Shown one piece after another: positions 11,001 to 22,610 of a DNA stretch of 55,680 nt; the stretch's first letter is position 1; each line of letters begins with the position of its first letter. The stretch covers positions 1 through 55,680 of the forward strand of contig NW_020290092.1 in the NCBI RefSeq assembly GCF_003144195.1. The letters are read 5' to 3'. Under the pieces are notes generated by a model. The model made no database searches. It saw only the letters and a list, made by a program, of their open reading frames with translations, and was not told where the DNA came from. This DNA comes from Ceraceosorus guamensis (Eukaryota; Basidiomycota; Exobasidiomycetes; Ceraceosorales; Ceraceosoraceae). The position numbers were made by a program, and so were the translations under genes.

Positions 11001-12140
11001 CAGATTGGTGCTAGATGAGAGCACCCTGCAGGTCGATAGAGCTGCAGAGTACGAGGGCGAGGATCGTATTGTCATTGAGGAGAACGAGAAGGATAAATTC
11101 ATCAACTCGGCGAGCTTCAGCGATCGGAGAGGTCATCAGCGCTGGGACAAGGAGCAGACGCTTGCCTTCTACGCCGTAAGTATCTCATTCTCGACGCGCA
11201 GAGATTGTCCACTGTGCTGCTTCCTGATCGCATGCTGCTCGTTGGTTATTCTTTACAGGCTGTATCGCAATGGGGCACGGACTTTGAGATGATAGCCCGC
11301 ATGTTTCCCTCCCGCACGCGCAAAGAGATCAAGCAAAAGTGGACGAGCGAAGAGAGACGCAATGCGCACATGATCGATGCGGCCTTTGCGCGCCGATTGC
11401 CAGTGGACCTGCAGAGCTATGGGGAGATTGCGGGCGTCGATCTGAGCGGACCTCCCCCTGTGATCAAAGCTCGGACGCCTCCACCCATCGACTTCAACGC
11501 TGTGAACTTGAAGAGCAAGAAGAAGGAGGGAGATGAGGAAGAGGTGGTGGGAGAGGATGAGGAAGCTCGCAGCGAGCGCGAACTTGGCCCAAATGGAGAA
11601 GAGATCGTCGAGGAAGGAGAAGATCCGATCGATGCCAAGTTTGCTCTTTCGCAAGAACGAAGCAAGAGGAATACCGGCGCTACTCCTTCTGTTGGTGCTG
11701 CTACGCAATCTGGAGCAGAGAGCAGCGCAGCTGGGTCGGACGTCGAGGCTGTCACCGAGGGTGAAGATGGCGAAGACCTACCCGAAAGCACTGCATTGCT
11801 CAAGCGCAAGAGAGCTGCTAGCAATGCGAGCGAAGGCTCGGCCTCGGCGTCTGTGCCGACGATCAGTAGACCTAGAGCGGGCAGCACGACCAGCGCCACT
11901 TCCGCGCAAACAAGAAGAAGGGCAGGCTCTTCTAGCGCTCCTGCTGCCTCGACGTCCGGCGCAGCCACTGCGGCTGGGGCCAAACAGAGAAAGACGGAGG
12001 CGGAAAAGAAACGCGCTCAGCGCGATAGCAGACAGGAACGTGAGAAGAGGCACAGAAGAAATGTGCCGGATGCGGGAGAGGAAGAGGTGGTCGGCGTTAT
12101 CGAGCCTCCAACTCGTCGACAGAATCCTCGACGCGGTTGA
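8050..12140 (+). CDS. BDP1: TFIIIB subunit Bdp1 (B'') with HMG box and AT-hooks
   Basis: Bdp1 joins TBP and Brf1 in TFIIIB, which places RNA polymerase III on tRNA, 5S and other small RNA genes. Two exons (8050 to 11175, 11259 to 12140) give 1335 residues, much longer than yeast Bdp1 (about 594). The N-terminus MSRVEKGGTRFKPQIRPR resembles the conserved Bdp1 start. A long Ser/Ala/Pro/Gln-rich region follows. Three AT-hooks of the form RPRGRPKK or RPRGRPRK stand near residues 468, 503 and 538. An HMG-box-like domain runs from about 664 to 735 (KRPANAYMRFSAQQR, then WAEVSAAEK). The SANT/Myb domain that defines Bdp1 spans about 1033 to 1090 (RWDKEQTLAFYAAVSQWG, then FPSRTRKEIKQKW) and is split by the single 83-base intron. 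The tail is charged with many Lys/Arg/Glu. The SANT assignment is firm; the HMG box is unusual. Confidence 0.9.
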
Positions 12141-12273
12141 TGTGTTCCTCGACAGCTTCGTGTGGAGCACATTTGCAAGCCCACATATTATCTCAAGATA
12201 TGTACATTAGCTCAGGTACAAGAATCGATGTATCATTTTAAAGAGACATCTGATGAGGGCCGCGCGAGGGTCC

Positions 12274-13248
12274 TCAAGGGCTGAGCGAGTGGGATTCGGT
12301 CTTGGCGTGCAAAGAGGATTCCACGTCGGACTTTTGCTCGATGGGTTCGGGAGCGTCAAAGTGTCTTGTAGAGAGCAACAAGGCGCAAGCGATCCACTCT
12401 GTCATTGTAGCTGCGAGGTACTCGACGAGGACAAAGTGGGAAGAGAGACCGTTCTTGTCGTAGATTGCCGGATTGTAGTAGATGAGGCTGTCATCGACTG
12501 CTTGAGCGATGCCAAAGGCGCCTCTGGCTGCCAAAAAGGGCCAAGCGACGACGAGAGGCACGAGGGTGAGGTGCCATTTGCCCATGCTGTTCTTGTACCT
12601 GATCGCGCAGGATGCCAAACTAGCTGCGAGTCCAATGTTGATAAGCAAAAAGATGCTCTGTCCCACTGCACGAAGAACCTTGCAGGTCTGCAGGTTGGAA
12701 TTGCTGCTCCAATTCGCTTCGGCCCCTGCGATGCCCGAAGAGGTGGACAAGTCGGAGTTGCCGCTCGTCAGGAGCGATCCACCGGTGATGATCATTGCGT
12801 TTGCGCCGATCAAGAGCCAATGGATCCACGGCATGACGCCTCCTTCTCCGCCCAACAAGCGTTTCCACAATGCGCGCTTCTCTCCTCCGCGAGCTTTGCG
12901 TGCTTTGGAGATTTCCTCTTCGGAAGGCGCGAGCCAGGAGGTGCCGAATGCGTGATGTTCGAACCAGACCAGTTGACGAGCCATGAAGAGCACTAGGGAG
13001 AAGTAGCCTTCCACTGCAAGCACCAGATAGACGACCAGCAATTGCCATTCCTTCCACACCAGCACTCCAAAGGCTATGGCTACGGCTTGAGAAGCCAATC
13101 GAACGAGGACGTGAAAGAAGAGAATGAACCAACGCGATCCGATACCTTCTTTGACCGGTCGGCTGATGACCAGCTGCAAGATGGAGACGAACAGGATGGC
13201 GTACAACGCCAAGAAGACGGTGCCTGCAATCGCCAGAGGTCCGAACAT
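12274..13248 (-). CDS. Fungal seven-helix membrane protein, unknown function
   Basis: A single exon encodes 324 residues. Hydrophobic segments at about residues 5-27, 40-65, 70-95, 138-160, 189-214, 226-250 and 267-290 predict seven membrane helices, with a basic loop (SKARKARGGEKRALWKR) between the third and fourth and a hydrophilic C-terminal tail. Arrangement and length suit the fungal seven-helix families of unknown function; the DUF7702-type group comes to mind but I cannot verify it. A GPCR-like or Pth11-like receptor is another possibility, but no CFEM domain is present. The gene converges on BDP1, with 133 bases between the two stop codons. Confidence 0.7.
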   Translation of the reverse strand: MFGPLAIAGTVFLALYAILFVSILQLVISRPVKEGIGSRWFILFFHVLVRLASQAVAIAFGVLVWKEWQLLVVYLVLAVEGYFSLVLFMARQLVWFEHHAFGTSWLAPSEEEISKARKARGGEKRALWKRLLGGEGGVMPWIHWLLIGANAMIITGGSLLTSGNSDLSTSSGIAGAEANWSSNSNLQTCKVLRAVGQSIFLLINIGLAASLASCAIRYKNSMGKWHLTLVPLVVAWPFLAARGAFGIAQAVDDSLIYYNPAIYDKNGLSSHFVLVEYLAATMTEWIACALLLSTRHFDAPEPIEQKSDVESSLHAKTESHSLSP

Positions 13249-13366
13249 GATTGCGCGCGCGGGCGGGCGGGCGGGCGGGCGTGACGGAGATGTTCGTCAG
13301 GCTTGGGGCAAGGGTGCGCGGGACGTGTGGTGTGTGTTCTCAATCGCTTCGGTAAGGATGTGATCT

Positions 13367-13402
13367 GAGTGCGAGTGCGAGTGCGAGTGCGAGTGCGAGT
13401 GC
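13367..13402. repeat. (GAGTGC)6 microsatellite
   Basis: Six perfect copies of the hexamer GAGTGC stand about 120 bases upstream of the seven-helix protein start. Confidence 0.95.
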
Positions 13403-14088
13403 GTTTGCTCAAGGCGGCAGAGAAGATCGATGATTGTGCGGCAATGCGTTCAATCGATTCACCACCTCGACAGCCGTGCTTCTTATACGCCATCGAGCAG
13501 GGCCCAACGCCACGCCCATTCACGCTCCTGGTCGCAAATCATGGGGAACAGCCTGCAGCGCAGCGCTGCGCAGACAATCAGGAAAGAGAGTCAGTCGCAC
13601 TACACAATGTCCAAATCGAATAGCGCACAGTCATCAGCGGGGATGGGTCGCTAACGAGCGTCGACCTATGCTGAGAAGCGCCAGCAGCAGCATCCGCTAC
13701 AACTGCTGCGTTTGGACAAAGATCACTCACTCACTTGTGGCTGTGGCGCATGGACCACACGCTACGCCTAGCGTTTGTTTCTATGTGCCTAGCTCGCATA
13801 TATGCACTCGACTCATGTTGTCCCATTCCCTCGCACGTATGCACTACTCGTGACTACTATAGCCACGCGCGACTCGGACTGCACCATCGCGATCGCTACG
13901 AAAGACGACTCTCTATACACGAAGCATCGGCTGCTTGGCTGCCCATGCTGCTGCCCCATCGGCGAAAATTCGTTGATCGAGGCCAGCACACTTCATCTGC
14001 ACCGATGGACCCGTACCTTGCACCACTCGACTCGTATCAAGACTCCATCACGCCTCACGCCTCGCGAAACTGTACGCGCGCCCATCCG

Positions 14089-14120
14089 CATCGGCATCGG
14101 CATCGGCATCGGCATCGGCA
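14089..14120. repeat. (CATCGG)n microsatellite
   Basis: About five copies of CATCGG are followed by a run of alternating GC. Confidence 0.9.
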
Positions 14121-14765
14121 CCGCGCGCGCGCGCAAAACTCAGCTTCTCGCCGCGGCAGCAGAGCTGCATGGACTCGCGTGACTGCATGCAGCATGGCGC
14201 GGGGGCGCCTGCATAAACATCTCGGATCCTGTGTATTTTTATGCCGGCATGCGAAGGAAGTACGCGCGCGCGCGCCGGGAGATTGCGAATGGTTGCTGCC
14301 CCCCGCGGTCGCGATGAATGCCGACCTCCGACGGCATTTATTCGAGTCGAGTCGAGTCGAGAACGCGTCCGTCGCTCGCTCGCTCGGCCGAAGGCGGGGA
14401 AGGACGTCATGCGATGCGGGATGTCCATCTTGTCGTATCACAAATGAATCACGAAATAACGATCACGGAATGATTAGCGTCGCCACTCTGATTGAAAGTC
14501 GTATATATGCCTGCGTCGATGCATATATGCCCGCTCAGCGCGGGTAAAGTCACGACGAGTATAGCAGACTAGTCACGAGTCACGAGTCACGAGTGTAGTG
14601 ATAGCGAATCGCGATTGCACCGCACCCCTTCCCATGCAAATCGGTGACTGCAGCTCGAATCACGAGTTTGAGTGGTATAGGTATGATTGTGGACTTGACT
14701 GACCACACCACATGTGATGAACGCAATGAGCGCGCTTTCTTGTTCGCTTGGGCAGCATGCAGGTC

Positions 14766-15809
14766 TCAGTGCCAAGATACGAGCTCCTCGAGGTCTTGAC
14801 GAGCTTGTTTTCCAGTCAACTTGCGCACGCGTTCCAAGTCCGCATAGCCCATCGCTACACCGCACACCACCGACTCCCTCTCCTTCAAAGGTAGCATCTC
14901 CGAATAGATGGTGTTGTATGTAGCATGTGCTTCCTGATGGGGGGACAGAACACGGCAAGACCATGAAAGCACGAATCAGCGGTCGACCAATTCTTACGCA
15001 AATTACGGGAGCGCGAAACAGAGGTGAAGACAAAGGCAAACAAACGTACCTGTACACAAGCTTCTAGACCCCGAGCTCTAGCGGCCATTAGCAGACTCAT
15101 GACAAAGAAGCCGCAATCCAAGTAAGCTCCCGTCGGACTGATGTCGGCCGTGGTGATGATCAAAGCGATGGGCGCGTCGAAAAAGTTCCAATTCCTCTCC
15201 GTCGTCGCTCTCCTCTTCTCCTTGTCCTCTCGCGCTATTCCCAAAGGACCTGAAAACGTCGCGCCAAATTGTCGACGACGCGAAGCGAGATCGCTGTAGG
15301 CGCTTTGGGATAGGAGCTCGTTGGGGGGATAAAAGACGTAAGGGGCTGATAGAGAAGCGTAGCGAGATGCGAATGATTGCGTTCAAATCAGTCAATCATT
15401 ACAGTCACGCATCCGATCCTTTTGGGGGGCAGGCAAACCAAAACGCGGGGGCTGGGGATGTGCGTGCTAGGCCCTCACCAGAGAAATCTTCATTGTCCCT
15501 GTACGCCCCAGTGATTCGCTCGGCGATCTTCGATCTGACTTGGCCCTCTCCAATTACGTGCACCTTCCAAGGTTGGAAATTGCTTCCGCTCGGTGCTCTG
15601 GTCGCCGAGAGAAAGATTTCCTTCAAGGTCTCTTTGCTGACGGGATGAGTAGAGGAAGGATGAAAGTACCTGCACGAGTAACGCGTGCGAAGGAGAGCGT
15701 CGGTAGGTGTGGGTCCGGCTGGGATGTGCGCGTGATCGTCGGCGGGCGGATGGTCCGACGAGTGATCTGACAAATCGTAGAATTGCGAGTGATACTCTTG
15801 GGTGGGCAT
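14766..15809 (-). CDS. Nitroreductase family oxidoreductase
   Basis: Members are FMN-dependent flavoproteins that use NAD(P)H to reduce nitro compounds, quinones or other electrophiles. Three exons (15809 to 15479, 15345 to 15050, 14933 to 14766) give 264 residues. The family N-terminal block is clear: RYSCRYFHPSSTHPVSKETL, then ATRAPSGSNFQPWKV, which holds the FMN-binding Arg and Ser/Asn. The central part has NWNFFDAPIALIITT and GAYLDCGFFVMSLLMAAR with the family Gly/Asp pattern, and the last exon has VVCGVAMGYAD. The start at 15809 is the first ATG in frame; a longer frame upstream has only GTG. Introns are 133 and 116 bases with GTGAGG and GTACGT donors. The natural substrate cannot be told from sequence. 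Confidence 0.9.
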
Positions 15810-17170
15810 CTTGACCGCGTTGTACCACCACACCGCTTGCGGACGTTGCTCCGAGTCACAATGTTGTCGTCGTGGATGAAGGTTCAGGTCGTCGGTCGCA
15901 CAGATGCAATACGCAGCGCTTATATACGATTACGAGTCCCCCAGAGCAGCCCACATATGCACCGTCATCAGCATTCACATTCTCAATTCGGATTGGCACA
16001 TTTCATGATAAGGCCCAAAATTCGATGGGAAAGCGATGATAGTAGTAGGAAGATACGGCCGACGACTTCCGGGCCTGTAGCGTCCCTGACCAACGAGCAG
16101 ATCGGCAAGGCTTTTTTTAGCGTCTCCCGTCTCGACGCGCAAGGCGCTAAGACTTGGCATTCATTGCACCTGCCGCTGCTGTTGTTGTTGCTGTAGACCC
16201 AGCAGAGCATAGAGCCATCTTCAGGCTATGCGCGCGGAGGCCCCGATACGGCCTTGAGCGAGATGCAAGTCCGATCGGACATCAAATATATCGAGCCCGC
16301 ATTTACGTTTACCTTGAACCAGCCAATGTCAGAAAGCTCGCAGACCCACACGCACTCGTTTGACTGATCCGTTTCAGTTAAACTTGAAGTCCTGCACGAG
16401 GTTCGTGATTCGTGACTGCTGGTGGTGTCGCTGCACAACAGTCGTGAGCGTGAAGTCATCTTTCAGCTCGTCGGTCAAGGCATTCGATTCGCAGTCAGGA
16501 GGGCTCGCATCGCGTCATCAGCTTTCATGCGCGGAGCAACCGCAGGACATTTGAGTGCCAATCAGAATCGAAGGAAGCGAGCGCACCCGCGTCCGTCGCT
16601 TTGTATTCATTCACCCCATCAAAAAGTCTTTCCCGCGAGCAGCACAGCAACCCCTGCCCGGATGCTCCAGGAGGCCTGTATACTCGAGATACAGACCTGT
16701 GTCGACTCGCATCCCCACTGACAGGGTCCTGATTTGCTACACTGCCTGAAATCATCTATGGCGCCACAAGAACAATCATGGAAGCATCGCCCCCGTGAAT
16801 AGGATTGAACGTGGGCTAAATCATATAGTGCGCCTGCTTATTGCACTTTCGTCAAGACATCGTGTGACATTCGAGCACCCCCCAAAGGCGCCTAATACTG
16901 GCAGGTAACGCCGAGCACGTGCGGGCGTCACAAAGAGCAGAGAAGATGTGCGAAGCGTGGCTGCATGAATGACATGCTTGTGCGGGTGAGAGTGAACCTG
17001 CCAAAGAAAAGCGCGTGACGCGGAAGGAAGCTTTTGCAATACATCATCGATCGGAATCGCTGGCGGGGCTCACACTTTGGGGGGCAGAGCCTACGACAGA
17101 GACGTCGATGTTGTGGAAGATGGGTTGCATACACATGCACGCTCGCATGCGTCTCCAATGTCCGAGGTGA
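15810..17170. other. Spacer between nitroreductase and the phosphatase-HbrB gene
   Basis: Both flanking genes are on the minus strand. The 1.36-kb stretch contains a TTCGTGATTCGTGA motif near 16400. Short open frames exist on both strands but none has a recognisable domain or convincing splice pattern. Confidence 0.5.
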
Positions 17171-20100
17171 TCAAACAACCGTCAATCCCAACGAGCCGCT
17201 CTCCAGACTTGGCTGCGCCAGCGTGTCAGAAGCAGAAGGCGTTTCGCCCTCTGGATGCGTGGAGTCATTGTTGTTAGAATGCTGTCGCGCTCGACGACTC
17301 GCAAGCGTAGTAGAGCCAGAAGAGATGGAAGATGGATATGGCGGGTCTGTTGGCGCATGGAATGATGCTGCCCAAGAGTCAGAAGGAGCGGCAAAAGGTG
17401 GCGGAGCAGTGGTCAATTCGCTCGAAGTGCTGCCTCTTCTTTCTTCGTCGTTCTCTTGCATTCCTCCCGTTGCCCATCTATACCCTTCCCTCTCCATCCC
17501 GCCCTCGTCCGCAGAGGGCGAAGGGGAGGGGGAAGATTCAGCAGGAGATCTGAGGGATGACAGGTATTCCTCTTCCGTGACGTATTGAGCTAGACCCAAA
17601 GGTGCGTTGATATTGGACCGCTGAAGTCTGAGGGGGGTAGCAGGGCCCACCCTAGTCGCATGAGCAGGCGTAGGCATGGTCCTAGAAAAGTGAGTGGTGT
17701 TCCATTCGGAAGGGACAGCCATGGAAGTATCGTCCACCGTCTCGTCGTTAGCTTGCGTAGAATGCAGGGTCGAGGCTTGATTTGCAGGCGTGGCTCTCGT
17801 ACCATGCTTGATCGCGCTCTGCGGTAACCAGCCCATCCTGTTGGTATTGCCTCTGGTCCCATTGGAATGCGCCAAACTGAAGGCCGAAGCTGCCGTCGCA
17901 GACCCTTTCTGGTTGGGTCCCTTGCCCGTCTCCCTGTCAGCGTCCGTGCTCGAGCCGGCTCGCAACGCCTTGACCAGCGCGTCCGTGCACGCTTGCGCCT
18001 CGTCGTTGGAAAGCACACTAGCTAGCACCGTCGTCATCTGCAGCAATCTGGGCGAGATGGTATTCCTTACGGATTGTTGACCCGTCGAGTCGTAGCCCAA
18101 CTCCGAAGCGACCGAATAGGCCGCATTTCCACCGCCAAAACCAGCCTTGGAGCCGGCCAGTGCTTCTCCCTCGTATTCACGTATATTGTGGAAGAGCAAC
18201 ACCAGACGCTCGTAGATGGGCAGGATCACGCAATCCCTAAACCCGATCAGACAAATCCTCCTCACATCTATCTTTTGCGTGCTCCTTCCAGAAGCCGCGA
18301 AGGCCGTGCCGACCGCTGATGTCGGTTTGTTGGAAATGGACATAGCTGTATTGATGCTCTGATTCGTCGAATGTGAATGATTCGACTGAGAAGGCGCATG
18401 TCTAGATGGATTTGGCTGAGATGGCGCGCCGCTGGTCTGGTCAGGGTCCGATGACTTTGTAAGACTGAGCAGGACGGGGTCTGTCTGCAGCGGCAAAAAG
18501 ACACCTTCTAGGTAAGGCAGTACGCTGCCAAAGAAGAACATCCACAGCTCTACCAATCGTTTCAAAAATCTCTGGTCATCCTCTAGCACGCCCGAAGCTT
18601 GCAGCTTCGCATTGAGCGTAAAACAAGCCGTGCTCATCAGGTTGCAAAGGTCCGAAGAGAGCGAGTCCAAAGCTCTAGCTGGCGATTTGTCCAACGTTTG
18701 CATGATGTGCAGCATGACGTTCTGGTTCAGATCTTCAATGGGCGCCTTCAACCCTTCGCCGTTGAACAGAGGCAAGACTCGTATGCAAACGTTTTGCCAA
18801 ATGTCCGACACGGGCGTTGGGCCTGCCATGCCTGAAGGACCGGACGCTTGCGCTGAAGGCGCATATGGTCCAGCTGCATTGTTCGAACCCCCTTCAGTGC
18901 CGAATTGCAATTGTGCCGCAGCAGCGGGAGAGGGCGAATATTGCGCATTAGCATTGGCTACACCTGCTGTCGCAGAGGCGGAAAGGGAGCCTTCTCGAAC
19001 ATGTTGAGGAGATTGTGAAGCTGAAGAGGAGGGTCCCTGCTGCTGGTGCTGCGCAGCATTGCTAGCAGGTCCTTGAGACTGTTGCCATTGCAGCTCGCCG
19101 CCGTCCGCAATTCCATTACCGCTCAGCATAGCGGATGCGTTTCCAGCCCTTTCCAATTCCTTCAACATGAAACTTGCATCGTAATTGCCCACGCTTTTGG
19201 CCGACTGTCCAGCATTGTTGTTCAGGCTGTTGCTGCTGTTGCTAGGCGCTGCTGATGATACCAGAGGCAGTCTGGAAAAAACAGCGTTGACGCTAGAAGG
19301 GGGATGAGGGGGAGACGCACCATCGCCCATCGTGCTGGCGGGAGTCTGCGTCAGACCCAATGCTCCGCTCAACTCATCCATGGCAGGCGTTGTATGAGGC
19401 ATGACCGATCCTGTCGGCCCGCTAGCCAGACCAGACGTCGATCTGGAAGCCGTTACTTGCAGACTTTTCAAATGCTGAACATTGTTCTGCTCCACGATCC
19501 TCACGTATGTAGGTCTTCCTTGCGATGTGCCTGTCGGTAGGATGGAACCCGAAGGACTTGTCCTCACTTGGCCATTCAAATCGATGTGCGACTCCTCCAG
19601 ACTATGGGAGCGTAGTCTGCCTGGTGACGTTTCCAGAGCAGGATCTGCCCCGCCGCCAAGCATCGGCACGGCCAGCTCAATGGTTGTAAAGCCCGTATTC
19701 TCCAGCCTGACGCGAGTGTAGCTTAGACGGGGATCAGGCCAGGGCGATCGACTTGTCAGACTGGAATCGTGCAAGGACATAAAGTACCGCAGGAGCTGTA
19801 CAAAGAGGGCCACAAAGCGGAGTCAGCATCTCGCATGTTCATGCTGCCTGTATGCATGCGCTGCACCCGACCTCTCGACTGGACATGGCACCCGCATACA
19901 TGCGCACTATAAGCCATTCACTCACCTCTGCAATGGTAATGCCGTGCGCCACGACGACAATGTGGCCACCTTCGACGCCAACGCCAGGTCTCGCAACGCC
20001 CGCGCTCGTAGCCATGGCCCCCCGTCCATCTGCTGCACTGGGCGCATTCCTCAAGCTCTCTACCCTCGGTATGATGTACCTCCTAGCCGCGCTCCTCATT

Positions 20101-20495
20101 CTAGCACCCACATCCTCAAAGCTCTCTCCACCACCCTCAAACTTTTGATCCCTATCATCGTTCGCAGTAGGAGGTTTCCAATCCGTCTCCTTCCAGCTTT
20201 TCCCCTCCATCACCCCAAAGTATTGCTCCCTCAAAGCTCTGGTATGAACCAGTGTGGGCGGAGGAACGGTGTGATTGGAAGCTACTAGAATTTCAGCAGT
20301 CTCGCGCGCTCGTTTGAGGTCGGAAGAGTAGACGGCCAGCAGTTCGGACCATTGGAAAGCTTTGCCTAGCAGACGAGCTTGCGATCGACCGAGAGAGGTC
20401 AAGGGCGCATCCCGATGACCTGCCAAGTAGCCATTCGCATTATCCTCCGATTGCGCATGACGCACCAGCGTGATGGTCAGCGTGGACAACTGCAT
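17171..20495 (-). CDS. Histidine phosphatase fused to HbrB (TORC2 Bit61/PRR5-like) domain
   Basis: Two exons (20495 to 19926, 19795 to 17171) give 1064 residues. Residues 1 to about 231 are a phosphoglycerate-mutase-like histidine phosphatase: LVRHAQSEDN with Arg12 and His13, Arg62 in SDLKRARETAE, Glu90 in LREQYFGVMEG, and His184 in VVVAHGITIAE, so the catalytic set is complete. The join HGITIAE to LLRYFM across a GTGAGT intron of 130 bases restores the family helix, and SYTRVRLENTGFTTIEL completes the fold. The frame then stays open through a Ser/Gln/Ala-rich linker into an HbrB domain at about residues 512 to 735 (DIWQNVCIRVLPLFNG, LDSLSSDLCNLM, LVELWMFFFGSVLPYLE, ICLIGFRDCVILPIYERL). HbrB proteins are Bit61/PRR5-type TORC2 subunits. 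A Ser/Pro-rich tail ends the protein. A hidden intron splitting this into two genes is the main alternative; a GTAACG site at 19456 is the candidate donor. Confidence 0.7.
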
Positions 20496-21371
20496 CTTGA
20501 CCCAGGCATCGAACCCCCCCGCCGCTGTCCAGAGTGTTGGGGTGTGGTCTGAGTAGCGAATGCTTTGGAGCGCCGTAGAGATGGCTGTACGATGCGCCAA
20601 GACCAAGTCGCACTAGTGACCGGCGCGAGTCATGTCCCTCGCCCCTTGTTGCCTGTTGCAGAGCACCCGTCAGCAGAGGTCATGCAGGTCGCAACACTTT
20701 GAGCCGTGCTGAACTGCACAGAGAAGCCGTTTGTCGCTAGCCATCCACAGGTTCGGTTGAGCGTGCTTGGGTCAATGTCTGCTCTTGACTGCGACTGCGA
20801 CTGCGATTGCGACTGCTGCCGGAAGTATTGACGGCGGAGGAAAGAGGAGAGGAGCGTTTGAGGGATCAAATGTGAGCCACGAAGGCGAGGTGGAAGCTGT
20901 GTTGCGTGTGACCAGCGGCTTGCTGATGCTGATGTGAGCAGGTGCTGCTTGCTGCATGTGGACAAGTTACCGCGTGCTGTGCAAACCAAGCAAGCAGCTA
21001 TGCACGAGCATATAATAAGTCTGATCGCGTCATCCGCGCGCGCGCAGCAGCAGCGACACGATCGATGCGCCCGCCAATGCAATAGCGCGCTCCGGCAGAG
21101 CGGATCTCCGCGGACTTTGAGCTAGCGGGTCGGAATTGCTGTAGCTGCGTGCATGCATGCATGGCGCTCGATCGAAGACGGACGGCAGGCACTCACCACT
21201 CGCGACGAGGCATACATTCACATTCCCCCCTCCCACTCTCACTCTCACTCACACCGAGCTTCAGCTTCAATCACACCGCCTGCATCTTTCCGTCGCTTTC
21301 CTTCAACTCGACTTGAATCGACGCTTGCGCAGCGCGAACAAAGATCGCATCTCCAAAGTCCAGTGCGCAAG
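20496..21371. other. Divergent promoter between phosphatase-HbrB and ARFRP1-like genes
   Basis: The 876-base stretch holds a GCGACT-type repeat at 20787 to 20818 and CTCTCA-rich sequence near 21230 to 21250, just before the GTPase leader. A minus-strand frame continues upstream of 20495 to about 20606 but has no ATG. No gene is seen. Confidence 0.55.
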
Positions 21372-22610
21372 ATGTACTCCCTCTTGACGGGTCTGTATCG
21401 AGACTACAGCAGCGTCCAGACGCGTTGCGTCTTGCTTCTAGGTCCATCTCAATCCGGCAAGACTGTGCTATTGACGCGTATCAAGGCCTACTCGCAAGCT
21501 GAACGAGCGGGAAGCGTGAAAGGAGAGCATAGGAAGAGGCTGGAAGAAGAGGACGTGTATGAGCGATTAAAGAGGGATGATGAGCTCAACAGCGGTGTCA
21601 AGGTCAGAGGCATCGCACCCACCGTGGGTCAGAACGGTGAGTAGCGCCAGTCTCGCACGCAGACTGTGTGTGCACGCTCGACTGCTCATCGATCCATCCA
21701 TCTCTCCTCGCCCCGTCCTCACCTGTCGTAGTGCACACCTTTCAACCGGCCTCTTCGCGCATACAATTGCGTTTCTGGGATCTAGGCGGCTCCAAAGCTC
21801 TTCGAGCCATTTGGCCACGCTACTTCAAAGAGACGCACGTGATCGTATGGAATGTGGACATTGCGTATTGGATAGACTCCAGCGATGCGGGCGAGGTGTT
21901 TGGCGAGTCGCAGTCGAGGCTAGAGGAGGCAGAGCCAAGTGCGGAGAAGGTTCGGAAGGTGCAGGAGAAGGAGCAGGAGCGAGAAAGGGAAGATGAAGAG
22001 AAGGAAGAGGGAAAAAGAGACGCAAAGCAGGCTCTCGGTAAGTCTCCGCCTTGCGCTTGGATTGCACTGCACTGAGCTGCGCTGCACGCATCTCTTGCGC
22101 TTCTCAGCTGACCCTTTTCATTTGGTACGTGCGCCTCACACGCACGTTGCTGCAGAACCAATCTTGCGCGACGTATCCCTGCGATCCGTCCCTCTGGTGC
22201 TCTACATCACGGACCTCGGTCTCTTTCGTCGTCTCTCCTTAGCTGTTCTCGAAGCTCTACAAGATTCCTCAGCCCCATCCTCCTCCTCCAGCAACACGCC
22301 GCTCAAACAGCAAGCGGCACTGTCCAGAGTGGAAAGGTTGGCAGAGGATGCGTTAGGTAGATGCAAGGATGATCTGGTCAGCTGGATCGTTGCGCTGGAT
22401 AAAGAGATCAAGGTTCTTTGCGGATGGAAAGAAGGGTGAGCTGCATTTCAACTGCTCCTTTCTTGGCTCCGTCTCTCCTCGACACTCTTTCGATGCGCTC
22501 ATGCTCTTTGACGACCCCACTTTTGCCCCCCCCTCCCCGCGCCCCTATCGCGCAGAGCGGCAATCGAAGATCTCATCCATTGGCTCGTTGCCCATCCCAG
22601 CGAGCCCTGA
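21372..22610 (+). CDS. ARFRP1: Arf-like GTPase of the ARFRP1/Arl3 type, diverged
   Basis: Arl3 (yeast) and ARFRP1 (human) act at the trans-Golgi, where they recruit Arl1 and golgins. Four exons (21372 to 21636, 21732 to 22037, 22156 to 22435, 22556 to 22610) give 301 residues, against about 200 for the family. The N-terminus MYSLLTGLYRDY is typical of ARFRP1. The P-loop is GPSQSGKT (24-31), the switch I Thr is in APTVGQN, and switch II is WDLGGS (104-109), where family members have WDLGGQ. An acidic insert (about residues 140 to 188, Glu/Lys-rich) precedes the third exon. At the guanine-specificity site the usual NKQD is replaced by YITD (207-210). The last exon is tiny and codes AIEDLIHWLVAHPSEP. 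Fold assignment is good; GTP binding and hydrolysis may be altered. Confidence 0.8.

Larger units (their letters stand above)
13249..14765. other. Repeat-rich 1.5-kb spacer
   Basis: The upstream region of the seven-helix gene and the 3' side of the nitroreductase gene. It contains GGGC repeats at 13253 to 13281, the hexamer arrays annotated separately, GTCGA repeats near 14343, duplicated ATATATGCC blocks at about 14503 and 14523, and a cluster of TCACGAG units at 14571 to 14594. Long open frames rich in Arg and His here follow from the repeats; I do not regard them as genes. Confidence 0.6.

Noticed and set aside
13735-14547. 270-codon Arg/His-rich frame
   Set aside because: It runs through simple repeats (CATCGG, GC runs, GTCGA) that lack stops by composition; no domain or coherent gene structure.
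20496-20606. Upstream extension of the phosphatase-HbrB protein
   Set aside because: The frame is open but has no ATG; the phosphatase fold begins right after the ATG at 20495.
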